The notes under the pieces were generated by a model, which had not been told where the DNA came from, did not search any database, and saw only the letters and a program-made list of their open reading frames with translations. Made by a program: the position numbers and the translations under genes. DNA of 64,000 nt from Pollenia angustigena (taxonomy: Eukaryota; Arthropoda; Insecta; Diptera; Polleniidae). Shown piece after piece: positions 41,496-53,663 of the stretch; the stretch's first letter is position 1, and each line of letters opens with the position of its first letter. The stretch is taken from contig OV884058.1 in the NCBI GenBank assembly GCA_930367215.1, positions 168,374,478 through 168,438,477 of the forward strand. The letters are read 5' to 3'.

Positions 41496-42163
41496 AATAC
41501 AAAACTAACGGGACGCTACTAAAGTTTCTAGTTGATACGGGAGCCAACAAGAATTTAATAGGGTCTCACATTTGTGGTAGCGCTATACCGCTCCTTAAAC
41601 CTTTCTCTGTAAGGACAGCGGCGGGAAATATTATTATTAGTCAAAAAGTTAATGGCAAATTTTTCGAATCAGCGGGAGTAGATACCATAGTAACATTTTA
41701 CGTGTTGCCTAAACTAAAATCTTTCGACGGAATTATTAGGGACGACACTCTTAAAGAGATGGAAGCCATTATTGATAGGAAGAACAATATACTGACCATT
41801 AAATCCGGTATGGTCATTCCACTCAGGGAGAAATTTTCACAGGAGGTTAATAATATTACTCAAAACATGCCTGAGGAGGTGACATACAAACTAGGGAATC
41901 TTCTGGAGAAATTCGCTCCCTTGTTCGGTCCCCTTGAGGCCGGAGAAATGGCTACGACTTCAGTCAAGGCCGAGATTAGAACATCTACTGATGAGCCTAT
42001 ATATACAAAAAGCTACCCATATCCTGCAAACCTCCGGTCTGTGGTAGAGGAACAGGTTTCTGAACTCTTAGAACAAGAAATTATCAGGCCCTCTAATAGT
42101 CCGTATAACTCGCCGATTTGGGTGGTGCCCAAGAAACCCAAGCCGAATGGGGAGAAACAGTAA
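41459..42163 (+). CDS. pol: Truncated Pol, copy 1 (protease and RT N-terminus)
   Basis: It is read in the -1 frame after gag. Aspartic protease active site LVDTGANKN is near 41528-41554, followed by the linker and the RT entry region (IIRPSNSPYNSPIWVVPKK). At GEKQ the frame runs into an internal LTR fragment and stops at 42161-42163. The polymerase palm, RNase H and integrase are missing. It could supply at most protease. Confidence 0.82.
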   Translation, partial: YVRGLPSSVPYIEYKTNGTLLKFLVDTGANKNLIGSHICGSAIPLLKPFSVRTAAGNIIISQKVNGKFFESAGVDTIVTFYVLPKLKSFDGIIRDDTLKEMEAIIDRKNNILTIKSGMVIPLREKFSQEVNNITQNMPEEVTYKLGNLLEKFAPLFGPLEAGEMATTSVKAEIRTSTDEPIYTKSYPYPANLRSVVEEQVSELLEQEIIRPSNSPYNSPIWVVPKKPKPNGEKQ

Positions 42164-42523
42164 CACTTGTTGCGAAACCATACTGCAACTCATCATATTT
42201 TATGTCAGCGCGTGTTGTAACATGATCCGCTTTTACTAATACCTAATTTAAGTTCAATAATAAGTGTTGTGAAATCACATTGCAACTCAGCATAATTAAA
42301 GTCTGCGCGTGTTGCAATGCGACTTGCACAAGTAAGCATTTTCCCACAATAAAATTGTAATTATAAATTAAGTTAGGAATAAGTTTCAATTCAATTCTAG
42401 CTGTGAATCAATAAAGTACTTAATTAAACTTTAACGCTTCTTTTTTTTTTGACGTGTGAGTACACATCCGGTCAGGCCCCTTGGTTGGCTTTTTTTAGAA
42501 CAAGGATCTCTCCTTGTTTAACT
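42162..42523 (+). repeat. Internal errantivirus LTR, copy 2, lacking the first 27 bp
   Basis: It starts abruptly at AACACTTGTTGCG, joined to pol codons GGGGAGAAACAG. From there it equals 37881-38242 and is followed by the same primer site. Loss of the AGTTA end would prevent integrase from using it as an outer end. Confidence 0.9.
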
Positions 42524-44543
42524 GGCGCCCGTGCAGGGACCGGCCAGTCGGAATAAAGGACGTGCCGGGTCCTGAATTAAACCTTTTGTATCTTGGCTCG
42601 CGAAAGTGAAAAATAATTAAAATAGAAAAATTAAGTTATCGTGAATAAAAAAAAATCCTGAAACATAAAAGGAAATATATTAAAATTCGAATCTTGTAAA
42701 GCGAAAATAAAAGTGGAAAATAGTTAAAAAAGAAAAATTAAGTTGTCGTGAATAAGAAAAAAATCCTGAAACATAAAAGGAAATATATTTAAATTTGAAT
42801 CTTGTTAAGCAAAAATAATAATGAAAAATAGTAAAATTAAAATAAAAAAATCAATGAAAAAAATTATAATAATAACAATGGGTTTTTTTTTTAATAGAAT
42901 ATCTGTGAGAATAACATAAGGAAATTGTAAGAAGTGGAATTTTAAGAAGCTATTGCGCTGTAAAATGTGAAAAATAATTTTTTTTATGTCACTTACATAA
43001 TGAAATAAAATATGTCCTTTTGGAAAAACGCGTATATTTCCTTCAAAAAGCGAGAATAGACTCACAGATCCTTACAAGTTGTAGTAAACTTAAGAACCTA
43101 CACTACTCAGTAAGATCGGAGCATTTCTCGTTCGCTAAATAATTGAAATGTTGGAAAAATCGCGGGGTGAGCTTAATCGTTCCTTAGTACGTCGGTGATT
43201 ACCGTTCGAAACCGGAGAAAACGATCCTCCAACTAAAAGGACCATAATAAAAATAATGCCAAATAATACAATGAATTAAGTGCGAAACAGCTTTAAAAGA
43301 TGAATTCCAGAATATAATATATGTAAAATAAAAAATAACTGAATTCAGTTATAAAAAGGAAATAACATAAAAATAAAAAAGGTGTTAAAAAAAAGAGAGC
43401 AAATTGATGAAAAAAGTAATTTTTTTTGGAAAAAGGATATTAAGGCGAGTATTGTGCTATAACAAACCGTGACCAATATGACATCCTTGTGGTGTCAGCG
43501 TGCTGCGATCTCGAACTCCGAGCACTCCAGTGCGTAAAAAATAATTATGTCACAAATAAAATAATAATGATTGGCTTTTGGGAAAATGTGAAATTCTCCT
43601 TCATAACACTCTTTTCGTTAATTCGAGATTACAGAAGGTTAAAGATGGCTCCTTCTGCAAGTCGTAGTAAACGTAAGCTCCTACGCTACTCAGCAGAAAT
43701 CCTGTCAGTTGTAGTTAACATAAGAACCTGCACTACTTAATGGGAACCTAGTCATACTTTACACCTGGTAATTAAGGGTGACAGTTGGAGGGTTCACAGG
43801 GTGAGACGAATCGTACCTCAGTACGTTGGCGTATGCCTTCGAAACAGGACTATGCGATCCTCCGCTCAAAAGACTATAACTAAGTACATCTGATAATATA
43901 AAAAATAAAAGCACAATACGAAAGGAATAACAGCGCCTTAAAATCAGAAAAATAAAATTTTCTTTAGAATTAAGAATGAAGGGATTGGCAAAAAAATTCA
44001 ATACGAATTATCCTTACTCTCTATAATTTATAAGAAGAATTATCTATGAAATTAAAATGTGCAATCTCTTATTTTTAATAAATAAAATAAATATTAAAGT
44101 GAAATATGAATGAAAATATGAAAGCAAAAATGAAATGTGAAAATTTGTGAGAGAAGTTCGCTTTTAGTTATCGTGAGCCAAGATATAAAGAAAAAAAATA
44201 AATAAAAATATAAGAATTGAAATAAAATGAAATAATTAAAACGTGAATAAAATTTTATCGTTTTAGAAATCTGATCACACGTACGCGATTGCGACGATTG
44301 TAACATACGATAAAAAATACTAAATAATTAATTGATATTAAAAATACAGCCTAGAATTGGATAATTTCAAGGGTAAGTGCAAGGTTTTGTTTTTCATTTT
44401 AAATTTAACTTTCAATATTTTGCGTGGTAACTCCCTCATTTTTGCCAGACAAAAGGTATAAGTGCTAGTTGAAAAAAAAAGAAAGATTAATATTTTGGAA
44501 TCTGTTTGTTGAGGTTGTTTCACTTAATTTGTCGTACCAAAAA

Positions 44544-45776
44544 ATGGAGGAACTAAAGAAAACCGTAATGGAAATGACAGGAGCTTTAAACGCGACCGTT
44601 AATCAGATGAAGGCCATGGAAGCTAAGATAAGGCTGCTTGAAAGTAAAACTGGCTCTTCCTCCACGGAAGCTAGCCAAGTTGAACCACCTCGTCCTCCTA
44701 GGAGTGAATTAGAACTCCGAGAATTAAGCGGGCTTCCGGACTGCGTAAAGGAATTGCAGGCGTTTGACGGGAATCCCACACAATATGTGTCGTGGATACA
44801 TAGCGTTGAGGCGATCCTTAGCGACTATGAAATTGTTAGGAAGAAGCCAATATATAGGGCAATACTGCAGAGTATTAGACAGAAAGTTAGGGGGGACGCA
44901 GATTCTGCCTTAGTTTCTTATAATATCTTTGATAATGACTGGACAAAAATTAAGGAGTGCTTATCGCTTCATTATGCCGACAAGAGAGATATTAGAACTC
45001 TTGAGCATCAACTAAATCAATTGCTTCAAAAGGGATCTAAGGTGGATGAGTACTTTGCTGCAGTGAATCATCAATTTTCTTTGATTATCAATAAGATAAA
45101 AACGGAAAATTACTCAAAGGAGACTGTGGACGTACTGGTCGAAACGTATAGGAACCGAGCTCTAGATGTTTTTGTACGAGGCCTGAACGGTGATCTGTCC
45201 AGGCTTCTGATTATTCAAAGGCCAAAAACCCTTCCAGAGGCATACGCAATGTGTATGGAGATGCAAAATCTCAATTTGAGGAGTACGACTCTTCACCCGT
45301 ATATTCGGAATCAGATAAGCGTTCCAATTAATACGATGTCTCGAAGGGAAATAATACCTCAGGTTCCGCCTAGACCTTTTATTCCTAATAGAAATGGCAA
45401 TTTCGGGCAATGGAAATATTCTCCAAAACAACAAGACGCTCCATCAAGACCTTATGCTCCCAAACCTCAAGAGAAAATGGAAGTTGACCAATCCATTAGG
45501 TCAAAAAGAGCAAATTATATGAACAGGCCAGGTACATTTAAGAGAAATGCGAAATCAGAAAACGTAACTAATCCCTTTAAACAGCAAAGATTGTTTCACA
45601 CCTATACGGAACGTGAAAACGCGCCTGAGTATAATTATAAACAACAAAATTGGTTAGTACCCTCTTTAAGGCAGGACCATGCTCCTGTACAATCCGTCGG
45701 TGTCGAAAGTGACAACGCTGAGGACGCTGAGATAAATTTTATGTCAGAGGCCTCCCTTCAAGCGTACCATATATAG
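44544..45776 (+). CDS. gag: Errantivirus Gag, copy 2
   Basis: 410 residues from the ATG at 44544, near identical to copy 1. Two amino-acid differences are seen near the C-terminus: a Gln in KQQRLFHT (His in copies 1 and 3), and an Ala in QDHAPVQ (Val in the others). Same start context and same downstream slip site. The open, private-variant-bearing frame shows that this is a distinct copy rather than a simple read duplication. Confidence 0.85.
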   Translation: MEELKKTVMEMTGALNATVNQMKAMEAKIRLLESKTGSSSTEASQVEPPRPPRSELELRELSGLPDCVKELQAFDGNPTQYVSWIHSVEAILSDYEIVRKKPIYRAILQSIRQKVRGDADSALVSYNIFDNDWTKIKECLSLHYADKRDIRTLEHQLNQLLQKGSKVDEYFAAVNHQFSLIINKIKTENYSKETVDVLVETYRNRALDVFVRGLNGDLSRLLIIQRPKTLPEAYAMCMEMQNLNLRSTTLHPYIRNQISVPINTMSRREIIPQVPPRPFIPNRNGNFGQWKYSPKQQDAPSRPYAPKPQEKMEVDQSIRSKRANYMNRPGTFKRNAKSENVTNPFKQQRLFHTYTERENAPEYNYKQQNWLVPSLRQDHAPVQSVGVESDNAEDAEINFMSEASLQAYHI

Positions 45777-46444
45777 AATACAAAACTAACGGGACGCTAC
45801 TAAAGTTTCTAGTTGATACGGGAGCCAACAAGAATTTAATAGGGTCTCACATTTGTGGTAGCGCTATACCGCTCCTTAAACCTTTCTCTGTAAGGACAGC
45901 GGCGGGAAATATTATTATTAGTCAAAAAGTTAATGGCAAATTTTTCGAATCAGCGGGAGTAGATACCATAGTAACATTTTACGTGTTGCCTAAACTAAAA
46001 TCTTTCGACGGAATTATTAGGGACGACACTCTTAAAGAGATGGAAGCCATTATTGATAGGAAGAACAATATACTGACCATTAAATCCGGTATGGTCATTC
46101 CACTCAGGGAGAAATTTTCACAGGAGGTTAATAATATTACTCAAAACATGCCTGAGGAGGTGACATACAAACTAGGGAATCTTCTGGAGAAATTCGCTCC
46201 CTTGTTCGGTCCCCTTGAGGCCGGAGAAATGGCTACGACTTCAGTCAAGGCCGAGATTAGAACATCTACTGATGAGCCTATATATACAAAAAGCTACCCA
46301 TATCCTGCAAACCTCCGGTCTGTGGTAGAGGAACAGGTTTCTGAACTCTTAGAACAAGAAATTATCAGGCCCTCTAATAGTCCGTATAACTCGCCGATTT
46401 GGGTGGTGCCCAAGAAACCCAAGCCGAATGGGGAGAAACAGTAA
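45740..46444 (+). CDS. pol: Truncated Pol, copy 2 (protease and RT N-terminus)
   Basis: Same structure as copy 1: protease with LVDTGANKN, linker and RT entry region, stopping where GEKQ joins the next internal LTR (46442-46444). The breakpoint is the same base as in copy 1, so both junctions derive from one event. Confidence 0.82.
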   Translation, partial: YVRGLPSSVPYIEYKTNGTLLKFLVDTGANKNLIGSHICGSAIPLLKPFSVRTAAGNIIISQKVNGKFFESAGVDTIVTFYVLPKLKSFDGIIRDDTLKEMEAIIDRKNNILTIKSGMVIPLREKFSQEVNNITQNMPEEVTYKLGNLLEKFAPLFGPLEAGEMATTSVKAEIRTSTDEPIYTKSYPYPANLRSVVEEQVSELLEQEIIRPSNSPYNSPIWVVPKKPKPNGEKQ

Positions 46445-46804
46445 CACTTGTTGCGAAACCATACTGCAACTCATCATATTTTATGTCAGCGCGTGTTGTA
46501 ACATGATCCGCTTTTACTAATACCTAATTTAAGTTCAATAATAAGTGTTGTGAAATCACATTGCAACTCAGCATAATTAAAGTCTGCGCGTGTTGCAATG
46601 CGACTTGCACAAGTAAGCATTTTCCCACAATAAAATTGTAATTATAAATTAAGTTAGGAATAAGTTTCAATTCAATTCTAGCTGTGAATCAATAAAGTAC
46701 TTAATTAAACTTTAACGCTTCTTTTTTTTTTGATGTGTGAGTACACATCCGGTCAGGCCCCTTGGTTGGCTTTTTTTAGAACAAGGATCTCTCCTTGTTT
46801 AACT
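46443..46804 (+). repeat. Internal errantivirus LTR, copy 3, lacking the first 27 bp
   Basis: Starts at AACACTTGTTGCG like copy 2. One private substitution (GATGTGTGAG for GACGTGTGAG). Followed by the primer site and the leader with a private 1-bp deletion in an A-run near 47127, which explains the 4,280-bp spacing. Confidence 0.9.
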
Positions 46805-48823
46805 GGCGCCCGTGCAGGGACCGGCCAGTCGGAATAAAGGACGTGCCGGGTCCTGAATTAAACCTTTTGTATCTTGGCTCGCGAAAGTGAAAAATAATTA
46901 AAATAGAAAAATTAAGTTATCGTGAATAAAAAAAAATCCTGAAACATAAAAGGAAATATATTAAAATTCGAATCTTGTAAAGCGAAAATAAAAGTGGAAA
47001 ATAGTTAAAAAAGAAAAATTAAGTTGTCGTGAATAAGAAAAAAATCCTGAAACATAAAAGGAAATATATTTAAATTTGAATCTTGTTAAGCAAAAATAAT
47101 AATGAAAAATAGTAAAATTAAAATAAAAAATCAATGAAAAAAATTATAATAATAACAATGGGTTTTTTTTTTAATAGAATATCTGTGAGAATAACATAAG
47201 GAAATTGTAAGAAGTGGAATTTTAAGAAGCTATTGCGCTGTAAAATGTGAAAAATAATTTTTTTTATGTCACTTACATAATGAAATAAAATATGTCCTTT
47301 TGGAAAAACGCGTATATTTCCTTCAAAAAGCGAGAATAGACTCACAGATCCTTACAAGTTGTAGTAAACTTAAGAACCTACACTACTCAGTAAGATCGGA
47401 GCATTTCTCGTTCGCTAAATAATTGAAATGTTGGAAAAATCGCGGGGTGAGCTTAATCGTTCCTTAGTACGTCGGTGATTACCGTTCGAAACCGGAGAAA
47501 ACGATCCTCCAACTAAAAGGACCATAATAAAAATAATGCCAAATAATACAATGAATTAAGTGCGAAACAGCTTTAAAAGATGAATTCCAGAATATAATAT
47601 ATGTAAAATAAAAAATAACTGAATTCAGTTATAAAAAGGAAATAACATAAAAATAAAAAAGGTGTTAAAAAAAAGAGAGCAAATTGATGAAAAAAGTAAT
47701 TTTTTTTGGAAAAAGGATATTAAGGCGAGTATTGTGCTATAACAAACCGTGACCAATATGACATCCTTGTGGTGTCAGCGTGCTGCGATCTCGAACTCCG
47801 AGCACTCCAGTGCGTAAAAAATAATTATGTCACAAATAAAATAATAATGATTGGCTTTTGGGAAAATGTGAAATTCTCCTTCATAACACTCTTTTCGTTA
47901 ATTCGAGATTACAGAAGGTTAAAGATGGCTCCTTCTGCAAGTCGTAGTAAACGTAAGCTCCTACGCTACTCAGCAGAAATCCTGTCAGTTGTAGTTAACA
48001 TAAGAACCTGCACTACTTAATGGGAACCTAGTCATACTTTACACCTGGTAATTAAGGGTGACAGTTGGAGGGTTCACAGGGTGAGACAAATCGTACCTCA
48101 GTACGTTGGCGTATGCCTTCGAAACAGGACTATGCGATCCTCCGCTCAAAAGACTATAACTAAGTACATCTGATAATATAAAAAATAAAAGCACAATACG
48201 AAAGGAATAACAGCGCCTTAAAATCAGAAAAATAAAATTTTCTTTAGAATTAAGAATGAAGGGATTGGCAAAAAAATTCAATACGAATTATCCTTACTCT
48301 CTATAATTTATAAGAAGAATTATCTATGAAATTAAAATGTGCAATCTCTTATTTTTAATAAATAAAATAAATATTAAAGTGAAATATGAATGAAAATATG
48401 AAAGCAAAAATGAAATGTGAAAATTTGTGAGAGAAGTTCGCTTTTAGTTATCGTGAGCCAAGATATAAAGAAAAAAAATAAATAAAAATATAAGAATTGA
48501 AATAAAATGAAATAATTAAAACGTGAATAAAATTTTATCGTTTTAGAAATCTGATCACACGTACGCGATTGCGACGATTGTAACATACGATAAAAAATAC
48601 TAAATAATTAATTGATATTAAAAATACAGCCTAGAATTGGATAATTTCAAGGGTAAGTGCAAGGTTTTGTTTTTCATTTTAAATTTAACTTTCAATATTT
48701 TGCGTGGTAACTCCCTCATTTTTGCCAGACAAAAGGTATAAGTGCTAGTTGAAAAAAAAAGAAAGATTAATATTTTGGAATCTGTTTGTTGAGGTTGTTT
48801 CACTTAATTTGTCGTACCAAAAA

Positions 48824-50056
48824 ATGGAGGAACTAAAGAAAACCGTAATGGAAATGACAGGAGCTTTAAACGCGACCGTTAATCAGATGAAGGCCATGGA
48901 AGCTAAGATAAGGCTGCTTGAAAGTAAAACTGGCTCTTCCTCCACGGAAGCTAGCCAAGTTGAACCACCTCGTCCTCCTAGGAGTGAATTAGAACTCCGA
49001 GAATTAAGCGGGCTTCCGGACTGCGTAAAGGAATTGCAGGCGTTTGACGGGAATCCCACACAATATGTGTCGTGGATACATAGCGTTGAGGCGATCCTTA
49101 GCGACTATGAAATTGTTAGGAAGAAGCCAATATATAGGGCAATACTGCAGAGTATTAGACAGAAAGTTAGGGGGGACGCAGATTCTGCCTTAGTTTCTTA
49201 TAATATCTTTGATAATGACTGGACAAAAATTAAGGAGTGCTTATCGCTTCATTATGCCGACAAGAGAGATATTAGAACTCTTGAGCATCAACTAAATCAA
49301 TTGCTTCAAAAGGGATCTAAGGTGGATGAGTACTTTGCTGCAGTGAATTATCAATTTTCTTTGATTATCAATAAGATAAAAACGGAAAATTACTCAAAGG
49401 AGACTGTGGACGTACTGGTCGAAACGTATAGGAACCGAGCTCTAGATGTTTTTGTACGAGGCCTGAACGGTGATCTGTCCAGGCTTCTGATTATTCAAAG
49501 GCCAAAAACCCTTCCAGAGGCATACGCAATGTGTATGGAGATGCAAAATCTCAATTTGAGGAGTACGACTCTTCACCCGTATATTCGGAATCAGATAAGC
49601 GTTCTAATTAATACGATGTCTCGAAGGGAAATAATACCTCAGGTTCCGCCTAGACCTTTTATTCCTAATAGAAATGGCAATTTCGGGCAATGGAAATATT
49701 CTCCAAAACAACAAGACGCTCCATCAAGACCTTATGCTCCCAAACCTCAAGAGAAAATGGAAGTTGACCAATCCATTAGGTCAAAAAGAGCAAATTATAT
49801 GAACAGGCCAGGTACATTTAAGAGAAATGCGAAATCAGAAAACGTAACTAATCCCTTTAAACAGCATAGATTGTTTCACACCTATACGGAACGTGAAAAC
49901 GCGCCTGAGTATAATTATAAACAACAAAATTGGTTAGTACCCTCTTTAAGGCAGGACCATGTTCCTGTACAATCCGTCGGTGTCGAAAGTGACAACGCTG
50001 AGGACGCTGAGATAAATTTTATGTCAGAGGCCTCCCTTCAAGCGTACCATATATAG
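48824..50056 (+). CDS. gag: Errantivirus Gag, copy 3 (in the complete unit)
   Basis: 410 residues from the ATG at 48824. It differs from copy 1 by Tyr for His in AAVNYQFS and Leu for Pro in QISVLINT. It is the gag directly linked to the complete pol. Coiled-coil N-terminus, capsid-like centre, basic C-terminus without zinc knuckle. Slip heptamer at 50014-50020. Confidence 0.88.
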   Translation: MEELKKTVMEMTGALNATVNQMKAMEAKIRLLESKTGSSSTEASQVEPPRPPRSELELRELSGLPDCVKELQAFDGNPTQYVSWIHSVEAILSDYEIVRKKPIYRAILQSIRQKVRGDADSALVSYNIFDNDWTKIKECLSLHYADKRDIRTLEHQLNQLLQKGSKVDEYFAAVNYQFSLIINKIKTENYSKETVDVLVETYRNRALDVFVRGLNGDLSRLLIIQRPKTLPEAYAMCMEMQNLNLRSTTLHPYIRNQISVLINTMSRREIIPQVPPRPFIPNRNGNFGQWKYSPKQQDAPSRPYAPKPQEKMEVDQSIRSKRANYMNRPGTFKRNAKSENVTNPFKQHRLFHTYTERENAPEYNYKQQNWLVPSLRQDHVPVQSVGVESDNAEDAEINFMSEASLQAYHI

Positions 50057-53000
50057 AATACAAAACTAACGGGACGCTACTAAAGTTTCTAGTTGATACG
50101 GGAGCCAACAAGAATTTAATAGGGTCTCACATTTGTGGTAGCGCTATACCGCTCCTTAAACCTTTCTCTGTAAGGACAGCGGCGGGAAATATTATTATTA
50201 GTCAAAAAGTTAATGGCAAATTTTTCGAATCAGCGGGAGTAGATACCATAGTAACATTTTACGTGTTGCCTAAACTAAAATCTTTCGACGGAATTATTAG
50301 GGACGACACTCTTAAAGAGATGGAAGCCATTATTGATAGGAAGAACAATATACTGACCATTAAATCCGGTATGGTCATTCCACTCAGGGAGAAATTTTCA
50401 CAGGAGGTTAATAATATTACTCAAAACATGCCTGAGGAGGTGACATACAAACTAGGGAATCTTCTGGAGAAATTCGCTCCCTTGTTCGGTCCCCTTGAGG
50501 CCGGAGAAATGGCTACGACTTCAGTCAAGGCCGAGATTAGAACATCTACTGATGAGCCTATATATACAAAAAGCTACCCATATCCTGCAAACCTCCGGTC
50601 TGTGGTAGAGGAACAGGTTTCTGAACTCTTAGAACAAGAAATTATCAGGCCCTCTAATAGTCCGTATAACTCGCCGATTTGGGTGGTGCCCAAGAAACCC
50701 AAGCCGAATGGGGAGAAACAGTATCGAATGGTGATAGACTGCAAAAGGTTAAATGCTGTTACAATATCTGATACATATCCCATTCCGGACATTAACTCCA
50801 CTCTGGCTAGCTTGGGTGAGGCAAAATACTTTACGACCCTTGATTTGACGTCGGGATTCCATCAAATTCCAATGAAGGATTCCGATATTCCGAAGACCGC
50901 TTTCTCTACCTTAAATGGAAAGTTTGAATTTCTACGCCTGCCATTCGGCCTGAAGAATGCCCCGTCTATTTTCCAAAGAATGATCGATGATATACTAAAA
51001 GAATACATCGGGAAAATCTGTTACGTCTATATTGACGACATAATTGTCTTTGGGAAAAATTTTGACGATCACTTGGGAAACTTGGAAACTATATTTGAGA
51101 AATTGTTAGCTTCAGGGCTCAGGGTTAATCTGGAGAAAATTCAGTTTCTAAAAACGGAGGTATCTTTCTTAGGGTATATAGTCTCTGGTGATGGAATACG
51201 AGCTGACCCAGGTAAGGTGGAAGCCATCCAGAAGTTAGCTCCTCCTTCAACACTTAAGGACCTGAAAAGTTTCCTAGGTATGACATCATATTATAGGAAA
51301 TTTATAAAAGATTACGCGAAGGTCGCCAAGCCATTGACGAATCTCACAAGAGGGGAGAACGCACAAATTAAAGCGAACATGTCCAGAAAAATTTCTATCA
51401 CTCTTACTGAAGAGGCATTGCAAGCTTTTAATGAATTAAAAACTTTGTTAATGTCATCTGAAGTTCTAGCATTCCCTGACTTTGATCAGCCATTTATACT
51501 GACTACCGATGTTTCTAATTATGCAATAGGGGCAGTATTGTCTCAGGACCATATGAATGTCGATAGACCAATAACATATATCTCCCGTTCTTTGAGTAAA
51601 ACTGAAGAAAATTATGCAACTAATGAGAAGGAGATGTTAGCCATCGTCTGGGCTCTAGACAACTTGCGCTTTTATCTTAACGGTGCGAAGAAAATTAAAA
51701 TATTCACCGATCACCAACCGCTTACTTACGCGCTTGGTAATCAGAACCATAACGCTAAATTAAAAAGATGGAAGGCCAGAATAGAGGAATACAACTATGA
51801 ACTCATATATAAACCTGGCAAGTCCAATGTAGTGGCTGACGCGCTTTCGAGACTGGGTTCCAATTTGAACCATATTGATACTCCTAGCGATGCTAGCACG
51901 GTAACAGCGTCTGAAACCATAACGGCGGTCGAGGGTTTAGAAGAAAGATCATTACAGTCTGACGCTACGGTACACAGTGCTGATCAGGATGGTAGTGACT
52001 TGATCCCTCATGTCGAGGCTCCTCTGAACGTCTTTAGGAACCAGATAGTAATCAGGCAAGGCAAGGAACTACACAGTAGCATACAGCCACATCCTGGTTT
52101 TAATAGACACCATGCGAACATTGAACAAATAACCTCGGAAACACTTTCGGAAACACTCAAAAGGTGTTTAAATCCAAACTGCATTAATGGTATCAAGATA
52201 CCTGAATGCTTTATTCAACTATTAAACGAAGTCTATTTGACTCACTTTATTTCTTATAAGATGAGGATTACTCAGCGATTAGTACAGGATATAAGCGACC
52301 CTGAGAGGATCTGTAGCATAATTGAGAATGAACATAAACGAGCTCACCGCAATCCGAGTGAGAATGGGCAACAGATCTTAGAACAATTTTACTTTCCTCG
52401 CATGGGAAGTCTGATTAAACAGTACACAAGGAACTGCGAAGTTTGTAAGCTGAATAAATATGACAGACACCCAAGTAAACCTAAACTTCAGCCAACCCCT
52501 GTTCCTAGTTATCTATGCGAAATCCTACATATTGACATCTTTGAAATTCAGGGGTTGAAGTTTATCAGTTGCATCGACAAGTTTTCTAAATTTGCTAAGC
52601 TTTTCCACATAAAGAATCGATCAGCTATTCATCTCAGAAATAGACTTTCAAAGGTTTTGCATTATTTCACTGTGCCTCGAATAATCGTGTCGGACAATGA
52701 AAGGGGATTTTTAAGCCTAATTATTTTAAATTTTATAAGATCACTTAACATTGAAATATATTTTACACCCGTACAGAGGAGTGAGGTAAATGGACAGGTG
52801 GAAAGATTTCATTCCACTCTTATTGAGATATATAGGTGTTTGTCGAGGGATATAAAGAATCTTGGTCCAAAAGAATTAATTAATCTCGCGGTAGATCGTT
52901 ATAATAACACGATACACTCGGTAATTAAGAAGAAACCGTCAGATATTTTTTTCAACAGATCTCAACGGTTTAATTATCAGCAGTTGATAAATTTTCGCGA

Positions 53001-53253
53001 TCAAGTCAATGAAGACATTCGCGGCCTTATCGAATATAATCAGAAGACGGTGAACGATCGAATAAATAGTAATAGGTCCGATCCGGTCGAACTTAGTGAG
53101 AATCAGGATGTTTTTATTAGAGATAGGCAAATTAAGCCGAAGCACAAACCTCCATACAAACGGCACAAAATATCTGCTAATAATAGAGTTACTATTCGCA
53201 CTTCAACAGGGAGAAAATACCACAAGGCACACATCAAAAATGTTAAAACTTAA
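50020..53253 (+). CDS. pol: Errantivirus Pol: protease, RT, RNase H, integrase (complete)
   Basis: About 1,077 residues in the -1 frame. Protease LVDTGANKN lies near 50090. Positions below are counted from residue 1 at 50263. RT has TLDLTSGFHQIP (192-203), LPFGLKNAPSIFQ (226-238) and catalytic YIDD (256-259). RNase H has TTDVS (414-418), the EKEMLAIVWAL helix, FTDHQPL (481-487) and VVADALSR. Integrase has an HHCC finger (His 691 and 695, Cys 725 and 728) and a DDE triad, Asp 758, Asp 811 and Glu 847 (35 residues between the last two). No stop or missing catalytic residue is visible. The products copy RNA to DNA and integrate it. Confidence 0.92.
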   Translation, partial: YVRGLPSSVPYIEYKTNGTLLKFLVDTGANKNLIGSHICGSAIPLLKPFSVRTAAGNIIISQKVNGKFFESAGVDTIVTFYVLPKLKSFDGIIRDDTLKEMEAIIDRKNNILTIKSGMVIPLREKFSQEVNNITQNMPEEVTYKLGNLLEKFAPLFGPLEAGEMATTSVKAEIRTSTDEPIYTKSYPYPANLRSVVEEQVSELLEQEIIRPSNSPYNSPIWVVPKKPKPNGEKQYRMVIDCKRLNAVTISDTYPIPDINSTLASLGEAKYFTTLDLTSGFHQIPMKDSDIPKTAFSTLNGKFEFLRLPFGLKNAPSIFQRMIDDILKEYIGKICYVYIDDIIVFGKNFDDHLGNLETIFEKLLASGLRVNLEKIQFLKTEVSFLGYIVSGDGIRADPGKVEAIQKLAPPSTLKDLKSFLGMTSYYRKFIKDYAKVAKPLTNLTRGENAQIKANMSRKISITLTEEALQAFNELKTLLMSSEVLAFPDFDQPFILTTDVSNYAIGAVLSQDHMNVDRPITYISRSLSKTEENYATNEKEMLAIVWALDNLRFYLNGAKKIKIFTDHQPLTYALGNQNHNAKLKRWKARIEEYNYELIYKPGKSNVVADALSRLGSNLNHIDTPSDASTVTASETITAVEGLEERSLQSDATVHSADQDGSDLIPHVEAPLNVFRNQIVIRQGKELHSSIQPHPGFNRHHANIEQITSETLSETLKRCLNPNCINGIKIPECFIQLLNEVYLTHFISYKMRITQRLVQDISDPERICSIIENEHKRAHRNPSENGQQILEQFYFPRMGSLIKQYTRNCEVCKLNKYDRHPSKPKLQPTPVPSYLCEILHIDIFEIQGLKFISCIDKFSKFAKLFHIKNRSAIHLRNRLSKVLHYFTVPRIIVSDNERGFLSLIILNFIRSLNIEIYFTPVQRSEVNGQVERFHSTLIEIYRCLSRDIKNLGPKELINLAVDRYNNTIHSVIKKKPSDIFFNRSQRFNYQQLINFRDQVNEDIRGLIEYNQKTVNDRINSNRSDPVELSENQDVFIRDRQIKPKHKPPYKRHKISANNRVTIRTSTGRKYHKAHIKNVKT

Positions 53254-53663
53254 AAATATGAACCCCTGCAGTTACCCCGGAAATCTTAGAACATTAAGCA
53301 CAAACCAGGTCTTAAGCTAAAGTAATAAATATATTGATTTCCTCATTTGAAAATTGTAATTTTTCTGAGAAAAGAGGGAAAATTTGAATTTGGAAACTAT
53401 TGTTAACAAAATTATACATAATAAAATTTGTTTCCCAATTTCAAAACTTATAGTAAAACATTTAACCAAAACCAAGAAAAAACTTATTAATTACAAATTA
53501 AGTGTAACTTTTTTTTTTGCCAATTTATATCTTATTATCTTATCTTATTACTTTTAAATAATAAAAATATACAAAAAAGTCAGTAACTCTTAAGCTTGTC
53601 CAATTCTATGCATGATAACCAAATCATAATTATTGTAAGCTTCCCGTACTAACACATATTTAA
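53254..53663 (+). other. pol-env intergenic region
   Basis: About 400 bp of AT-rich DNA without ORF, with T-runs near its end. A splice acceptor for env RNA is expected around its 3' edge; TTTTTAAG (AG at 53679-53680) after a T-rich stretch is the best candidate I see. Confidence 0.5.
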